Shown piece by piece: positions 46,638-55,727 of a DNA stretch of 64,000 bases (position 1 is its first letter; each line of letters starts with the position of its first letter). A program made the translations under genes and the position numbers. Origin of the DNA: Dysgonomonas sp. 511 (lineage in GTDB: Bacteria; Bacteroidota; Bacteroidia; Bacteroidales; Dysgonomonadaceae); the NCBI RefSeq assembly GCF_010501105.1, contig NZ_QVMQ01000025.1, forward strand, positions 15,384 through 79,383. The letters are read 5' to 3'. The notes beneath the pieces were generated by a model. It was not told where the DNA came from. It worked only from the letters and a program-made list of their open reading frames with translations, and did no database searches.

Positions 46638-47852
46638 ATGAATATAGAACAAATAAGAGCCGATTTCCCTATCCTTTCGGAAACTGTATATGGCAAGCCG
46701 CTTGTCTATCTCGACAACGGGGCAACCACCCAGAAGCCCGAATGTGTAGTCAGGGAGCTTGAGAGGATATATTACACCACGAACGCAAATGTGCATCGTG
46801 GTGTACATCGTTTAAGCCAGCAGGCTACCGATCTGGCAGAGGTGGCGCGCGTAGTAGTACAACAGTTTATAAACGCGCCATCGAGCAGGGAGGTAATCTT
46901 TACAAGAGGAACTACCGAATCTATCAATCTGGTAGCCCATAGTTTTTGCCAACAGTTTTGCAAAGAAGGCGACGAGATCATTGTTTCGGAAATGGAGCAC
47001 CATGCCAACATTGTATCGTGGCAATTGCAGGAAACAATCAGGGGAATCAAACTCAGAGTTATCCCTATCAATGAAAAGGGCGAACTGCAGCTCGACGAAC
47101 TCGAAAAACTGATTTCAGCGAAAACCCGCCTCATTTCGGTAACTCATGTTTCCAACGTTTTGGGCACAATCAACCCCATAGAGAAAATTATCGAAATAGC
47201 CCACCGCAACGATATACCTGTACTGATAGATGCAGCACAATCTATACAGCACCTCACTGTAGATGTGCAAAAGCTGGATTGCGACTTCCTTGTATTTTCG
47301 GGACATAAGGTATATGGGCCAAACGGTGTAGGCGTCCTTTATGGAAAAGAAAAATGGCTCGAACAAATGCCGCCCTACCAGGGAGGAGGCGAAATGATAA
47401 AACAAGTATCTTTTAAAGGTACTACATTCAACGAGTTACCGTTCAAGTTCGAAGCCGGAACGCCCGATTATCCCGGAGTAATAGCTCTAGCCACCGCAAT
47501 AAATTACATAAAAAAAATAGGCCTCGACTCAATAAAAGCATACGAAGATCAGTTATTAGAGTATTGTACTGATAAGTTGACCGATATCGAGGGGATGCGC
47601 ATATATGGTACATCCGGGCAGAAATGCAGCGTAATATCCTTCCTCGTGGGCAATATTCATCACTACGATATGGGAATGCTTCTTGACAAGATGGGGATAG
47701 CTGTACGTACAGGCCACCATTGCGCCCAGCCGCTAATGGATGTATTGGGTATAGAAGGAACGGTAAGGGCGTCATTTGCATTCTACAATACAAAAGAAGA
47801 AATAGACAAATTAATAGACGGCGTAAAGAGAGTTGTCGGTATGTTTAAGTAA
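46638..47852 (+). CDS. sufS: Cysteine desulfurase SufS
   Basis: A 404-residue PLP enzyme that takes sulfur from cysteine and passes it to the Suf scaffold. Visible landmarks: YLDNGATTQKP near the start, TRGTTESINLVAHS, SEMEHHANIVSWQ (PLP-ring His), the PLP lysine in DFLVFSGHKVYGPNG (about 226) and the active cysteine in VRTGHHCAQPLMD (about 364). It follows sufD by 77 bp of AT-rich repeated sequence. No sufE or sufU is next to it. Confidence 0.96.
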   Translation: MNIEQIRADFPILSETVYGKPLVYLDNGATTQKPECVVRELERIYYTTNANVHRGVHRLSQQATDLAEVARVVVQQFINAPSSREVIFTRGTTESINLVAHSFCQQFCKEGDEIIVSEMEHHANIVSWQLQETIRGIKLRVIPINEKGELQLDELEKLISAKTRLISVTHVSNVLGTINPIEKIIEIAHRNDIPVLIDAAQSIQHLTVDVQKLDCDFLVFSGHKVYGPNGVGVLYGKEKWLEQMPPYQGGGEMIKQVSFKGTTFNELPFKFEAGTPDYPGVIALATAINYIKKIGLDSIKAYEDQLLEYCTDKLTDIEGMRIYGTSGQKCSVISFLVGNIHHYDMGMLLDKMGIAVRTGHHCAQPLMDVLGIEGTVRASFAFYNTKEEIDKLIDGVKRVVGMFK

Positions 47853-47969
47853 AAAAGCCAAAAACCGGTCTTTTTTACCCGCTTAAGGCAGCTTGTAACG
47901 ATTATTATATAAGTTTATTTTCAAAATATAAAAGCTTTGTTTAAATTTGCAAACTAATTTTTGAGTAGA

Positions 47970-48821
47970 ATGAAGATTAAAATTCTGTGCACCTTATTAC
48001 TGGCATTGTTATTTGCATCGTGCGGCGAATACAATAAAATACTAAAGAGCCGCGATGCCGAACTGAAATACACGTATGCCAAAAAGTATTTCGATGAAAA
48101 AAAATATGGCCGTACAGCCACCCTGTTAAGTGAAATTCTGACAGCGTATACAGGTTCGTCGAAAGAACAGGAGATACTATTCCTGTTGGCACAATCCTAT
48201 TTCTACGACAAAGATTACACCACTGCTACACAATACTACACCCGCTATTACAACAAATTCCCTAAGGGAGAATATACCGAACTGGCACGATACAATTCCG
48301 CTTACAGTTTGTATCTGGATTCGCCCGATGCACGCCTCGACCAATCGAGTACAATACGTGCGATACAGGAATTTCAGAATTTTCTGGAATACTTCCCAAT
48401 GAGCGAGAAAGCTCCTGAAGCGCAAGAAAAAATGTTCGAAATGCAGGAAAAACTGGCATATAAAGAGTTTCTTGCCGCCCGTCTTTACTACAATCTGGGA
48501 CTATATATGGGTAACAACTACGAATCGTGTATCGTAACATCGAAAGAAGCGCTTAAAAGCTATCCGTTTTCAGCTCTGTCCGAAGAATTCCAGATACTGA
48601 TAGTACGTGCGCGGTACGAACTAGCCTATTACAGTGTAGAAAACAAAAAGCCTACCCGCTACAGAGATTTGATGGACGAACATTTCAATTACAGGAATAT
48701 GTTCCCTAGCGGAAAATATACAAAAGAATCGGAAAAATATTACCGCCAGGCATTAAAAGCCTTGAATCAAGACGTTGACGAACTCACAAATCAAGTATTG
48801 ATAGAAGAGCAGGTAAAATAA
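47970..48821 (+). CDS. bamD: Outer membrane assembly lipoprotein BamD
   Basis: ATG 47970 (MKIKILCTLLLALLFASC) is chosen over a TTG 9 bp upstream; it gives a standard lipoprotein signal. The 283-residue protein has five TPR-like repeats, including DAELKYTYAKKYFDEKKYGRT, AQSYFYDKDYTTATQYYTRYYNKFPKGEY and ILIVRARYELAYYSVENK. It is the essential partner of BamA in outer-membrane protein insertion. A TAAATTTG box at 47942-47949 may be its -7 element. It leads the bamD-rpoZ-DUF4293 cluster usual in Bacteroidales. Confidence 0.92.
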   Translation: MKIKILCTLLLALLFASCGEYNKILKSRDAELKYTYAKKYFDEKKYGRTATLLSEILTAYTGSSKEQEILFLLAQSYFYDKDYTTATQYYTRYYNKFPKGEYTELARYNSAYSLYLDSPDARLDQSSTIRAIQEFQNFLEYFPMSEKAPEAQEKMFEMQEKLAYKEFLAARLYYNLGLYMGNNYESCIVTSKEALKSYPFSALSEEFQILIVRARYELAYYSVENKKPTRYRDLMDEHFNYRNMFPSGKYTKESEKYYRQALKALNQDVDELTNQVLIEEQVK

Positions 48822-48861
48822 TATAAACAGAACCAGTAAAAATAATATTGATAAAATAAAG

Positions 48862-49194
48862 ATGGATTACAGAAAGTCAAACGCAGCCAGCAATACAGTT
48901 ACGAGAGATATGATGTCGTTGTCGGAAGAAACCGGTAACGTGTATGAGACTGTAAGGATAATAGCAAAACGTGCAAACCAGATTTCTGTGGAGATGAAGC
49001 AGGATTTAGATAAAAAATTGCAAGAGTTTGCATCTTACAACGATAACCTGGAGGAGGTTTTTGAAAACAGGGAGCAAATTGAAATATCCCGTTACTATGA
49101 GAAACTTCCGAAAGCTACGCTTATTGCTGCACAAGAATATACAGAAGGTAAGTTGTATTACAGAAATCCGAATAAAGAAAAAGACAATTTTTAG
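48862..49194 (+). CDS. rpoZ: RNA polymerase omega subunit, Bacteroidetes type
   Basis: A 110-residue protein with the omega core SEETGNVYETVRIIAKRANQIS (about 21-42), where the RANQI stretch corresponds to the conserved RARQI region. A C-terminal extension EISRYYEKLPKATLIAAQEY is typical of Bacteroidetes. It helps assemble and stabilise RNA polymerase. It lies 40 bp after bamD and 3 bp before the DUF4293 gene. Confidence 0.88.
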   Translation: MDYRKSNAASNTVTRDMMSLSEETGNVYETVRIIAKRANQISVEMKQDLDKKLQEFASYNDNLEEVFENREQIEISRYYEKLPKATLIAAQEYTEGKLYYRNPNKEKDNF

Positions 49195-49197
49195 AAA

Positions 49198-49668
49198 ATG
49201 ATACAACGTATTCAGACTGTATATCTACTTGTTGCCGCACTTCTTATCGGTATTTCTACTTTTATTCCATTAGTAGGTATCGAATCGGATATGGGAAAAG
49301 CTGGAATATCGGGCATTATATATGCAATGGGTATAGGAGATATAGATCATGGAGCGATACAACATCCGACATGGGGTGTATTTGTTTTTGCTGTAATTTC
49401 TACAATATTGCCTCTTGTTAATATCTTTTTGTACAAGAAAAGAAAGATGCAAATTAAAATAGGAATAACCACTATTATATCTATTATTCTTTTCTATATA
49501 ACATTTGCCACATATTTCATCGTATATTCGTCTAAATACAGCTTTTTGTTCGATAACATTCAAGCAGGTATTACATTTCCTATCATGTCGTTAGCTTTCA
49601 ATATAATGGCTATACAGAAAATAAAAAAAGACGAGAAGTTGGTAAAATCACTTGATCGGATACGTTAA
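49198..49668 (+). CDS. DUF4293 membrane protein
   Basis: A 156-residue protein with four hydrophobic helices (about 8-25, 55-77, 88-112 and 120-140) and a short basic tail (KIKKDEKLVKSLDRIR). Length, topology and place right after rpoZ match the DUF4293 family found at this position in Bacteroidales. Function is unknown. The cluster ends with a strong terminator. Confidence 0.8.
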   Translation: MIQRIQTVYLLVAALLIGISTFIPLVGIESDMGKAGISGIIYAMGIGDIDHGAIQHPTWGVFVFAVISTILPLVNIFLYKKRKMQIKIGITTIISIILFYITFATYFIVYSSKYSFLFDNIQAGITFPIMSLAFNIMAIQKIKKDEKLVKSLDRIR

Positions 49669-49692
49669 TTATCACAAGAAATAAGAATAGAA

Positions 49693-49729
49693 GCCGGAAG
49701 ACAAATTGCAATTATCTTCCGGCCTTTTT
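49693..49729 (+). terminator. Terminator of bamD-rpoZ-DUF4293
   Basis: GCCGGAAGA (49693-49701) and TCTTCCGGC (49715-49723) form a perfect stem followed by CTTTTTA. It lies 24 bp after the DUF4293 stop. Confidence 0.92.
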
Positions 49730-49740
49730 ATTTATACAAT

Positions 49741-49772
49741 TTTGGTTCGGCTTTGCGCTTTCACTATATTTG
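49741..49772 (+). promoter_or_regulatory. Promoter of the receiver/ATP-grasp protein gene
   Basis: TTTG (49741-49744), 20 nt, TATATTTG (49765-49772): exact consensus. It supports ATG 49793 as the start, because an upstream TTG (49706) would lie within the preceding terminator. Confidence 0.8.
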
Positions 49773-49792
49773 TCAAGCATAAAAAAAACATC

Positions 49793-52762
49793 ATGGAAAA
49801 ACTACCCGATATAAGAGCATTCCGGTTTAAAGACACATCGTTTGCTACGTTGATGACCAAACGCATATTCAATGTAATGCTTATAGCAACCAAGTATGAT
49901 TCTTTCATGCTGGAAGACGATGGACGCATCGACGAGCAGATTTTCAACGAATATACATCGCTAAACCTTAGTTACCCTCCCCGCTTTACGCAAGTGGTGA
50001 CAGAAGAGGATGCGCTACGCGAACTCAGTGAAAACCATTACGAGCTGATAATACAAATGCCGAATATGGACGACACTGATATGTTTGCTACTGCGAAACA
50101 TATAAAGCAGCTCTATCCGGATACTCCATTCGTAGTACTCACCCCCTTCTCGAAAGAAGTGACCAAACGCTTGTCGCTAGAGGATTTGTCGGGTGTCGAT
50201 TATGTATTTAGCTGGCTCGGAAACCCTGAACTCCTGCTTGCTATTATAAAGCTCATGGAGGATGCCATGAATGTGGAGCATGACACCGAAAATGTAGGTG
50301 TCCAGATAATACTACTGATAGAAGATTCTGTACGTTTTTACTCTTCAGCCCTCCCTACCCTTTTCAAATCGGTGATGGAAGAATCGAAACAATTCTCGAA
50401 GGAAGCGCTGAATGAGCACCAGCAGAAGCTCCGTATGCGCGGCCGTCCTAAAATTATGCTGGCACGAACATACGAAGAAGCAGTTGAGATATATAGCAAA
50501 TACTATAAATATATGCTGGGCGTAATAACAGACATGAGCTACCAGCACAAGGGCGAAAAGGATAAACTTGCAGGCTACGAATTTGCTAAGTGGGTAAGGA
50601 GTAAGAAGCGCTTCGTACCTATTATTTTCACCTCGTCGGAAGTTGCGAATAAGGCTTATGCAGACGAATTGGGGTGTAATTTCATAGATAAAAATTCGAA
50701 AAGTTTTCCCCGCGACCTTAAGAAACAAATAATAAATAATTTCGGGTTCGGAGATTTCATTATTATCAACCCCGAAACAAAGGAAGAGGTGATGCGCATC
50801 CGCAACCTGAAAGAGTTGCAACGCAACATATTCAATATTCCTACCGATTCGCTACGCTATCACCTTTCCAACGACCATTTCTCCCGTTTTTTCTATTCCA
50901 GAGCCATGTTTCCGATGGCTGAATGGATGAAAAGGATCAGTGTTTCGGACTACGAGAGCATGGACGAAGCCCGTCAGCTTATTTACGATATGATAATAAC
51001 ATACCGCAAAGTAAAGAATACAGGGGTGGTTGCAACCTTCGACAAAGAGCGTTTCGATGAGTTCTCCAACTTTGCACGAATGGGGGATGGTTCCCTCGGC
51101 GGTAAAGGGCGTAGTATCGCCTTTATGGACAATATTGTAAAAGAACACCTTGAGCTGAATGAAGATGAAAATGTACCTGTAAGAACACCCCGTACGGTGG
51201 TTTTAAGTACCGAGATCTTCGACGAGTTTATGGAGATTAACGACCTGTATCCGATAGCATTATCAGATAAACCGGATGATGAGATATTACGCTATTTTCT
51301 GAAAGCCGGAATGCCCGACCGAATGATCGAAGACTTTATGGCTTTCCTCGAAACAGTAAAAGCTCCGATTGCCGTCAGGTCGTCGAGCCTACTGGAAGAT
51401 TCGCATTACCAACCTTTTGCCGGCGTGTATGCCACTTATATGATTCCTGTGTTGCAGGATAAATATGAGATGCTTGGATTGTTGGGCAAGGCAATAAAGG
51501 CTGTTTACGCTTCGGTCTTTTACAGGGATAGTAAAACTTACATGACTGCCACCCATAATCTTATAGATCAGGAAAAAATGGCAATCGTATTGCAGGAGGC
51601 TGTAGGTACGCAATATGGAAACCGCTTCTATCCTACCCTATCTGGAGTTGCGCGTTCTCTTAACTTTTATCCGGTAGGAAACGAGCTTCCCGAAGAAGGA
51701 ATTGCTAATATAGTATTGGGATTGGGTAAATATATCGTTGAAGGTGGTGTCAATCTACGCTTTTCCCCGGCTCATCCTCACAGCATTGTCCAGTTAAGTA
51801 CTGTCGATTTGGCATTGAGGGATACACAACGCTATTTCTATGCGCTAGACCTGACCAGTTTCGACAAAGAATTTTCGACAAATGATGGATTTAACCTCCT
51901 GAAACTAACCACGAAAGATGCAGAGAAAGATGATTCAATAAGATATATTGCTTCGACATATGAACCTAGCGACCAGACAATATATGATGGATATTACGAA
52001 GGCGGACGAAAAATAATTTCTTTTGCCAATATATTACAGCACAATGTTTTCCCATTAGCTGAGATACTTCAAAAGGTCTTGAAAATAGGACAAGAGGAAA
52101 TGGGCCGCCCTGTAGAAATCGAATTTGCAGTAGACTTGAAGAGTAAAGATGAAGGTATATTCTATTTATTACAGATCAGGCCGATAGTACAAAATAAAGA
52201 ATTGCAGAGTGAAGATTTATCGAAAATAAAACCTGAAGAAGAAATCCTGCATTCCAACAGTGCACTGGGACATGGTATAATGAACGATATATTCGACTTT
52301 GTATATGTCAAGACTGAAGGCTTCAATGCTATAAATAATGACAAGATAGCGGTAGAAATTGATAATTTGAATGCTGAGTTCCTGAAAAATAATAAAGGTT
52401 ATATTTTGGTCGGACCAGGCCGTTGGGGCAGTAGCGATCCTTGGTTGGGTGTGCCAGTAAGATGGCCGCAGATATCTAATGCGCGTGTGCTGGTTGAACT
52501 GACATTGAATAGTTATAACATAGAACCTAGTCAGGGTACACATTTTTTCCAGAATCTAACTTCATTTGGAGCGGGTTATTTCTCTGTCAACCCATACAGT
52601 TTCGAGAATGACTTGTTCGATGAAGAATACCTGAATATGCAACCGGCTGTATATGAGACTGAATATATACGGCACATATGCTTTTCGTCTCCTCTGATAG
52701 TAAAAATAAACGGAAAAAAGAAAATTGGAACGGTTTTAAAGCCTGATACAGATTCAAAATAG
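49793..52762 (+). CDS. Two receiver-like domains fused to a PEP/pyruvate-binding (PPDK-type) ATP-grasp domain
   Basis: ATG 49793 is chosen because a promoter precedes it and an upstream TTG overlaps a terminator; the product has 989 residues. Residues about 20-165 look like a degenerate receiver domain. About 175-330 is a second one with receiver landmarks (LLIEDS, the Asp in GVITDMS, IIFTSSE, DKNSK). About 430-830 is the ATP-grasp nucleotide-binding domain of PEP synthase/PPDK (MGDGSLGGKGRSIAF ... APIAVRSSSLLEDSHYQPFAGVY ... FYLLQIRPIV). The swivelling phosphohistidine domain and the PEP-binding barrel are missing. The C-terminal ~130 residues (PGRWGSSDPWLGVPV ...) are unassigned. Probably a regulated phosphotransfer or dikinase-like enzyme; substrate unknown. 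Confidence 0.78.
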   Translation: MEKLPDIRAFRFKDTSFATLMTKRIFNVMLIATKYDSFMLEDDGRIDEQIFNEYTSLNLSYPPRFTQVVTEEDALRELSENHYELIIQMPNMDDTDMFATAKHIKQLYPDTPFVVLTPFSKEVTKRLSLEDLSGVDYVFSWLGNPELLLAIIKLMEDAMNVEHDTENVGVQIILLIEDSVRFYSSALPTLFKSVMEESKQFSKEALNEHQQKLRMRGRPKIMLARTYEEAVEIYSKYYKYMLGVITDMSYQHKGEKDKLAGYEFAKWVRSKKRFVPIIFTSSEVANKAYADELGCNFIDKNSKSFPRDLKKQIINNFGFGDFIIINPETKEEVMRIRNLKELQRNIFNIPTDSLRYHLSNDHFSRFFYSRAMFPMAEWMKRISVSDYESMDEARQLIYDMIITYRKVKNTGVVATFDKERFDEFSNFARMGDGSLGGKGRSIAFMDNIVKEHLELNEDENVPVRTPRTVVLSTEIFDEFMEINDLYPIALSDKPDDEILRYFLKAGMPDRMIEDFMAFLETVKAPIAVRSSSLLEDSHYQPFAGVYATYMIPVLQDKYEMLGLLGKAIKAVYASVFYRDSKTYMTATHNLIDQEKMAIVLQEAVGTQYGNRFYPTLSGVARSLNFYPVGNELPEEGIANIVLGLGKYIVEGGVNLRFSPAHPHSIVQLSTVDLALRDTQRYFYALDLTSFDKEFSTNDGFNLLKLTTKDAEKDDSIRYIASTYEPSDQTIYDGYYEGGRKIISFANILQHNVFPLAEILQKVLKIGQEEMGRPVEIEFAVDLKSKDEGIFYLLQIRPIVQNKELQSEDLSKIKPEEEILHSNSALGHGIMNDIFDFVYVKTEGFNAINNDKIAVEIDNLNAEFLKNNKGYILVGPGRWGSSDPWLGVPVRWPQISNARVLVELTLNSYNIEPSQGTHFFQNLTSFGAGYFSVNPYSFENDLFDEEYLNMQPAVYETEYIRHICFSSPLIVKINGKKKIGTVLKPDTDSK

Positions 52763-52796
52763 ATTATTATTGTTTATAAAATAAATAGAGCGAATG

Positions 52797-52827
52797 CTTG
52801 ACTCTTAAGTAAATTTTCATATCTTTG
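52797..52827 (+). promoter_or_regulatory. Promoter of tRNA-Cys
   Basis: CTTG (52797-52800), 19 nt, TATCTTTG (52820-52827). The -7 box is exact consensus and the tRNA 5' end is 19 bp downstream. Confidence 0.8.
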
Positions 52828-52846
52828 CAATCGCAAAACCCAAAGT

Positions 52847-52917
52847 GGTTCCTTGGCCGAGTGGCTAGGCGCCGGTCTGCAAAACCGTTTACGGCGGTTC
52901 GAATCCGCCAGGAACCT
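52847..52917 (+). tRNA. tRNA-Cys (anticodon GCA), integration site
   Basis: A 71-nt tRNA with acceptor stem GGTTCCT/AGGAACC, D arm GCCGAGTGGCTAGGC, anticodon loop CTGCAAA (GCA) in stem CCGGT/ACCGT (with one mismatch), and T arm GGCGGTTCGAATCCGCC. CCA is not encoded. Its last bases are repeated at 61195-61207, so the gene serves as attachment site for the element that follows; integration leaves the tRNA intact. Confidence 0.96.
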
Positions 52918-52918
52918 C
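52906..52918 (+). repeat. attL core (13-bp direct repeat in tRNA-Cys 3' end)
   Basis: CGCCAGGAACCTC covers the 3' end of the T and acceptor stems and one base beyond the tRNA. An exact copy is at 61195-61207 in the same orientation. A tRNA 3' end is a classic target of tyrosine integrases, and an intact integrase lies between the copies. Confidence 0.8.
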
Positions 52919-52924
52919 AAGGAG

Positions 52925-52968
52925 AACTCCGAAGTCGTTTATTTATAACACTTTCGGAGTTTTTTTAT
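52925..52968 (+). terminator. Terminator after tRNA-Cys
   Basis: AACTCCGAA (52925-52933) pairs with TTCGGAGTT (52953-52961 region) and is followed by TTTTTTATTTTT. It belongs to the inserted element, which thus restores termination of the tRNA transcript. Confidence 0.85.
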
Positions 52969-52975
52969 TTTTGGA

Positions 52976-52993
52976 GGTACGGCGAGAGGTACG
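52976..52993 (+). repeat. Left arm-type direct repeat
   Basis: GGTACGGCGAGAGGTACG: two GGTACG units 12 bp apart, 58 bp inside attL. The right end of the element has the same design in the same orientation at 61059-61077. Likely integrase or excisionase arm sites. Confidence 0.6.
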
Positions 52994-53006
52994 AAATAGA
53001 GATTAA

Positions 53007-53975
53007 TTAGAATGGTAAACCATCATCCTCTGGAACCTCTTCCACTCTAATAAAATTATCGTCCCAATCAGCTTGTTTTATATATTTTAGCTTATTTTCA
53101 TCAAAAAGAGACTCATCAATATAGATTCTTCTACATATAGTGTCATTACCACGTTTGAATTGTCTTTCCCAATAAGGATCATTTATTAAATCTTCTACAA
53201 ATTTGAATCCTCTTGATTTAAAAAGAGCCTCTAAATCAGAAGTTCCTTCGATATAAATATTATAGTTTATATTCAATATTTGCTTTAACCTATTTACAAT
53301 CGGATGATTAACCCTAATAATACGATTAATTTCTTCATCTTTCCCTTGGGAATCTTCTTTAAGATAATCAACCATTTCACGCAAAGTTTTAGCCGTGCTT
53401 TCTATATCTTTTATTATAAGGGTTTCTTTTACTCTTTTGCTATCAAGCATGAATTGCTTAAATAAACCTGCAAATTGCTCTTTTAAATAACTCGTAATAT
53501 CTTCTGCGGTTTCAAATCCTTTAATATTATTATTATGAGGAAGAGCTTTGATTTCCTCTATAAATTTATAAATATTGACATTATCAACATATTTATAATT
53601 AATATCCTTGTTATCTTTATTTAAAATATAAGTTTCATATTCAGTAAACACATTCTTATCAATAAAGACAAAAACTTGCTTATCCTCCTTTAATGCAGTT
53701 TTCACTTCTAACTGAGACACAGAGTATTCTTGCTCTTTTTCTTTTGAAATCCCAGAGCTACCATACCGACTTCCAATAATAGAAATCAATATGTCTATAT
53801 TGGATATTTCTTTATAACAATATGCCTGCAATGCTTTATCTTTTCCATATGGAATATCTCCCTCTTCATTTCGAACAGGTTCATAACCTAAACTCTCAAT
53901 AAATTTGTCTAATTCAACTCGAATTTGTTTCAAGTCATAAAAAGTGGAGCTAATAAATATTCTTGGTTTTGCCAT
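53007..53975 (-). CDS. DUF4062-domain protein, possible defence effector
   Basis: A 322-residue protein. Residues about 1-90 (PRIFISSTFYDLKQIRVELDKFI ... DILISIIGSRYGS ... YSVSQLEVKTAL) match DUF4062, a nucleotide-processing-like fold related to TIR domains. DUF4062 occurs at the N-terminus of several NLR-like and other immune proteins. About 180-230 is a helical, charged linker (KETLIIKDIESTAKTLREMVDYL), and the C-terminal ~100 residues are unassigned. It is the first gene inside attL, convergent with tRNA-Cys, and no partner lies next to it. A role in phage defence is inference from family and location; no active site can be assigned. Confidence 0.7.
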   Translation of the reverse strand: MAKPRIFISSTFYDLKQIRVELDKFIESLGYEPVRNEEGDIPYGKDKALQAYCYKEISNIDILISIIGSRYGSSGISKEKEQEYSVSQLEVKTALKEDKQVFVFIDKNVFTEYETYILNKDNKDINYKYVDNVNIYKFIEEIKALPHNNNIKGFETAEDITSYLKEQFAGLFKQFMLDSKRVKETLIIKDIESTAKTLREMVDYLKEDSQGKDEEINRIIRVNHPIVNRLKQILNINYNIYIEGTSDLEALFKSRGFKFVEDLINDPYWERQFKRGNDTICRRIYIDESLFDENKLKYIKQADWDDNFIRVEEVPEDDGLPF

Positions 53976-53989
53976 TTTAATATATTTAT

Positions 53990-54661
53990 ATAAAGAACAA
54001 ATATACGATTATTTACATGATTATTTTCGATTTACAGCATTCTTATATCGAAAGTAAAGCCGAATAAGCCCACGAGGATAAAAAGCGAAATTTCGGCACG
54101 AAAACGGCTTGGACGGAAATTTGCGTCAAAATATATTTCGTAAACCTCCCCTTCTAAGGCTTCGTTTCACTCAGCCTTAGAAATACGTCCAACATCCAAT
54201 AATTAGATACCCTATAAAGCCAGTTTCACATTTCGGTACTCCTACTATCGTTTACAGAGATAAAAGCTCAACGAAGGGCAAACAATATACTGTACCTTCA
54301 TTTTATAAGTCTTTGCGTTTAGATTTCCACAAAGGTTTTATATTAGCTGGGTAGAGCTTTGTTATTCAACTTCAATTATTGAAACTTATATTTGTACTTC
54401 TTTGCGTTTCTTAGTTATTCCGTTGCACTTAGTAGTAAATAACAATGATGCGCAATAGCACCCAATTATATAAGGGTTGTTCTGTACATTCTTCTTTATG
54501 CTTCGTTTGTATATACGCAAAGAGGGTTTGTTATTACATCTTCCATATCACACAGCTCTATATTACGCAACATAGTATTCCTCCAATTACAAATACTCAT
54601 ATATATTAATACTACATCATTAGGTTTCTCCTATACAGAGAAACTATTCCTACTCTTATTG
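53990..54661. other. 670-bp non-coding region, possible replication origin
   Basis: No believable ORF. It contains a perfect 9-bp inverted repeat (TTCTAAGGC 54152-54160 / GCCTTAGAA 54174-54182) and recurring TTTGCGTTT motifs (near 54313 and 54403). It lies directly downstream of the replication protein gene, where a double-strand origin or transfer origin would be plausible. Its length is unusual for so compact an element. Confidence 0.4.
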
Positions 54662-55723
54662 CTATTTAATTCCGCACACGCTTTTTACTAAAGTCGGAAA
54701 ATAAGCAGAATCGTCTTTTAGACTTTGTCGTAATAAAGCCAATATAATATCTCCACGCAATACTTTTTTATTATACTCTTTGGAAGAAGGAAATTTATCA
54801 AAAGTCGCAATAAATTCGGTATATGCTTTGCTTCTTGCCGTTTTTAATGCCCCTTTATTCTTTCCTTTACAATACGATAAGTAAGAATTAAGGAATCTCT
54901 CATACTTTTCTGCAAATAAATCAAACTCCTCTACTCCTTCAAATGATTCTATTTGGTCAAATCCAATCAAAGAGGTTAGAAAAAGATATTCTTTGGGAGT
55001 CATAGAATCATTTTCTTCCAAAGCATTCATAATAACGATGTCATTTACGTTCTTTGCCCAAAATTCATATAGATTGGAATAGTTTATATGTAAGTCGCCA
55101 ATAGTTCGTATAAATCCCATATGACTTTGATTGAATGCCTTTTTATTATCAAGAGTGAATTCGATTCTCAATATATGATTGCCTTCAGCTTGCATCGTAC
55201 CAATAGTTTCCCTCATACCTTCATCTTTTTTAGCAACTTCCGTAGTTTTATCATATATTTTCAAATGCTTGCAAGTAGCATCAAAATAAATAGTTTCATC
55301 TAAAAAGTTATCCCTGTCATACAAATGATAATCAACTATTTTGGGGATGATTTCTTTACATGACGTTTTTATTTTTACATTCAGTCCTATCTCGCATTGG
55401 GTAAATCTTGTTTTGCCTAATTCGGAGGGCTGTATATGTAGAGCTTCTGCAAGATTAAATATTGCTTTTTCAAAATCTGAAGCAGTTAAATCTCTGAAAG
55501 TAGATTTTCCATAGAGCCAATTCCTGATACTTCCCGAAACTATTACTTTCCTTTTGTCTTCTTTATGAACACCAACAAACAAAGAATGGTCTCCTTTTCT
55601 GGAGGAACGAGGAAGTCTATATTTATCCCAATCGGATTCTTTCTTGATTAAGACTTTCCAAGGTCTGCAATTTTCAAGGCTTCCCGAAAATTTATCAAAT
55701 CGAATTGTAATTTTGTCAATCAT
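54662..55723 (-). CDS. Phage/plasmid-type replication initiation protein
   Basis: ATG 55723 (MIDKITIRFDKFSGSLENC) is preferred to a GTG/TTG-type start 36 bp upstream, which would overlap the previous gene. The 353-residue protein resembles rolling-circle replication proteins of the filamentous-phage gene II/X type. Shared features are the KITIRFDKF opening, FTQCEIGLNVKIKTS, HLKIYDKTTEVAKK with Tyr as a candidate nicking residue, and NHILRIEFTLDNKK. It would allow the excised circle to replicate. It follows the HTH gene by 4 bp, so the pair is one transcription unit. Confidence 0.65.
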   Translation of the reverse strand: MIDKITIRFDKFSGSLENCRPWKVLIKKESDWDKYRLPRSSRKGDHSLFVGVHKEDKRKVIVSGSIRNWLYGKSTFRDLTASDFEKAIFNLAEALHIQPSELGKTRFTQCEIGLNVKIKTSCKEIIPKIVDYHLYDRDNFLDETIYFDATCKHLKIYDKTTEVAKKDEGMRETIGTMQAEGNHILRIEFTLDNKKAFNQSHMGFIRTIGDLHINYSNLYEFWAKNVNDIVIMNALEENDSMTPKEYLFLTSLIGFDQIESFEGVEEFDLFAEKYERFLNSYLSYCKGKNKGALKTARSKAYTEFIATFDKFPSSKEYNKKVLRGDIILALLRQSLKDDSAYFPTLVKSVCGIK

Positions 55724-55727
55724 AGCG

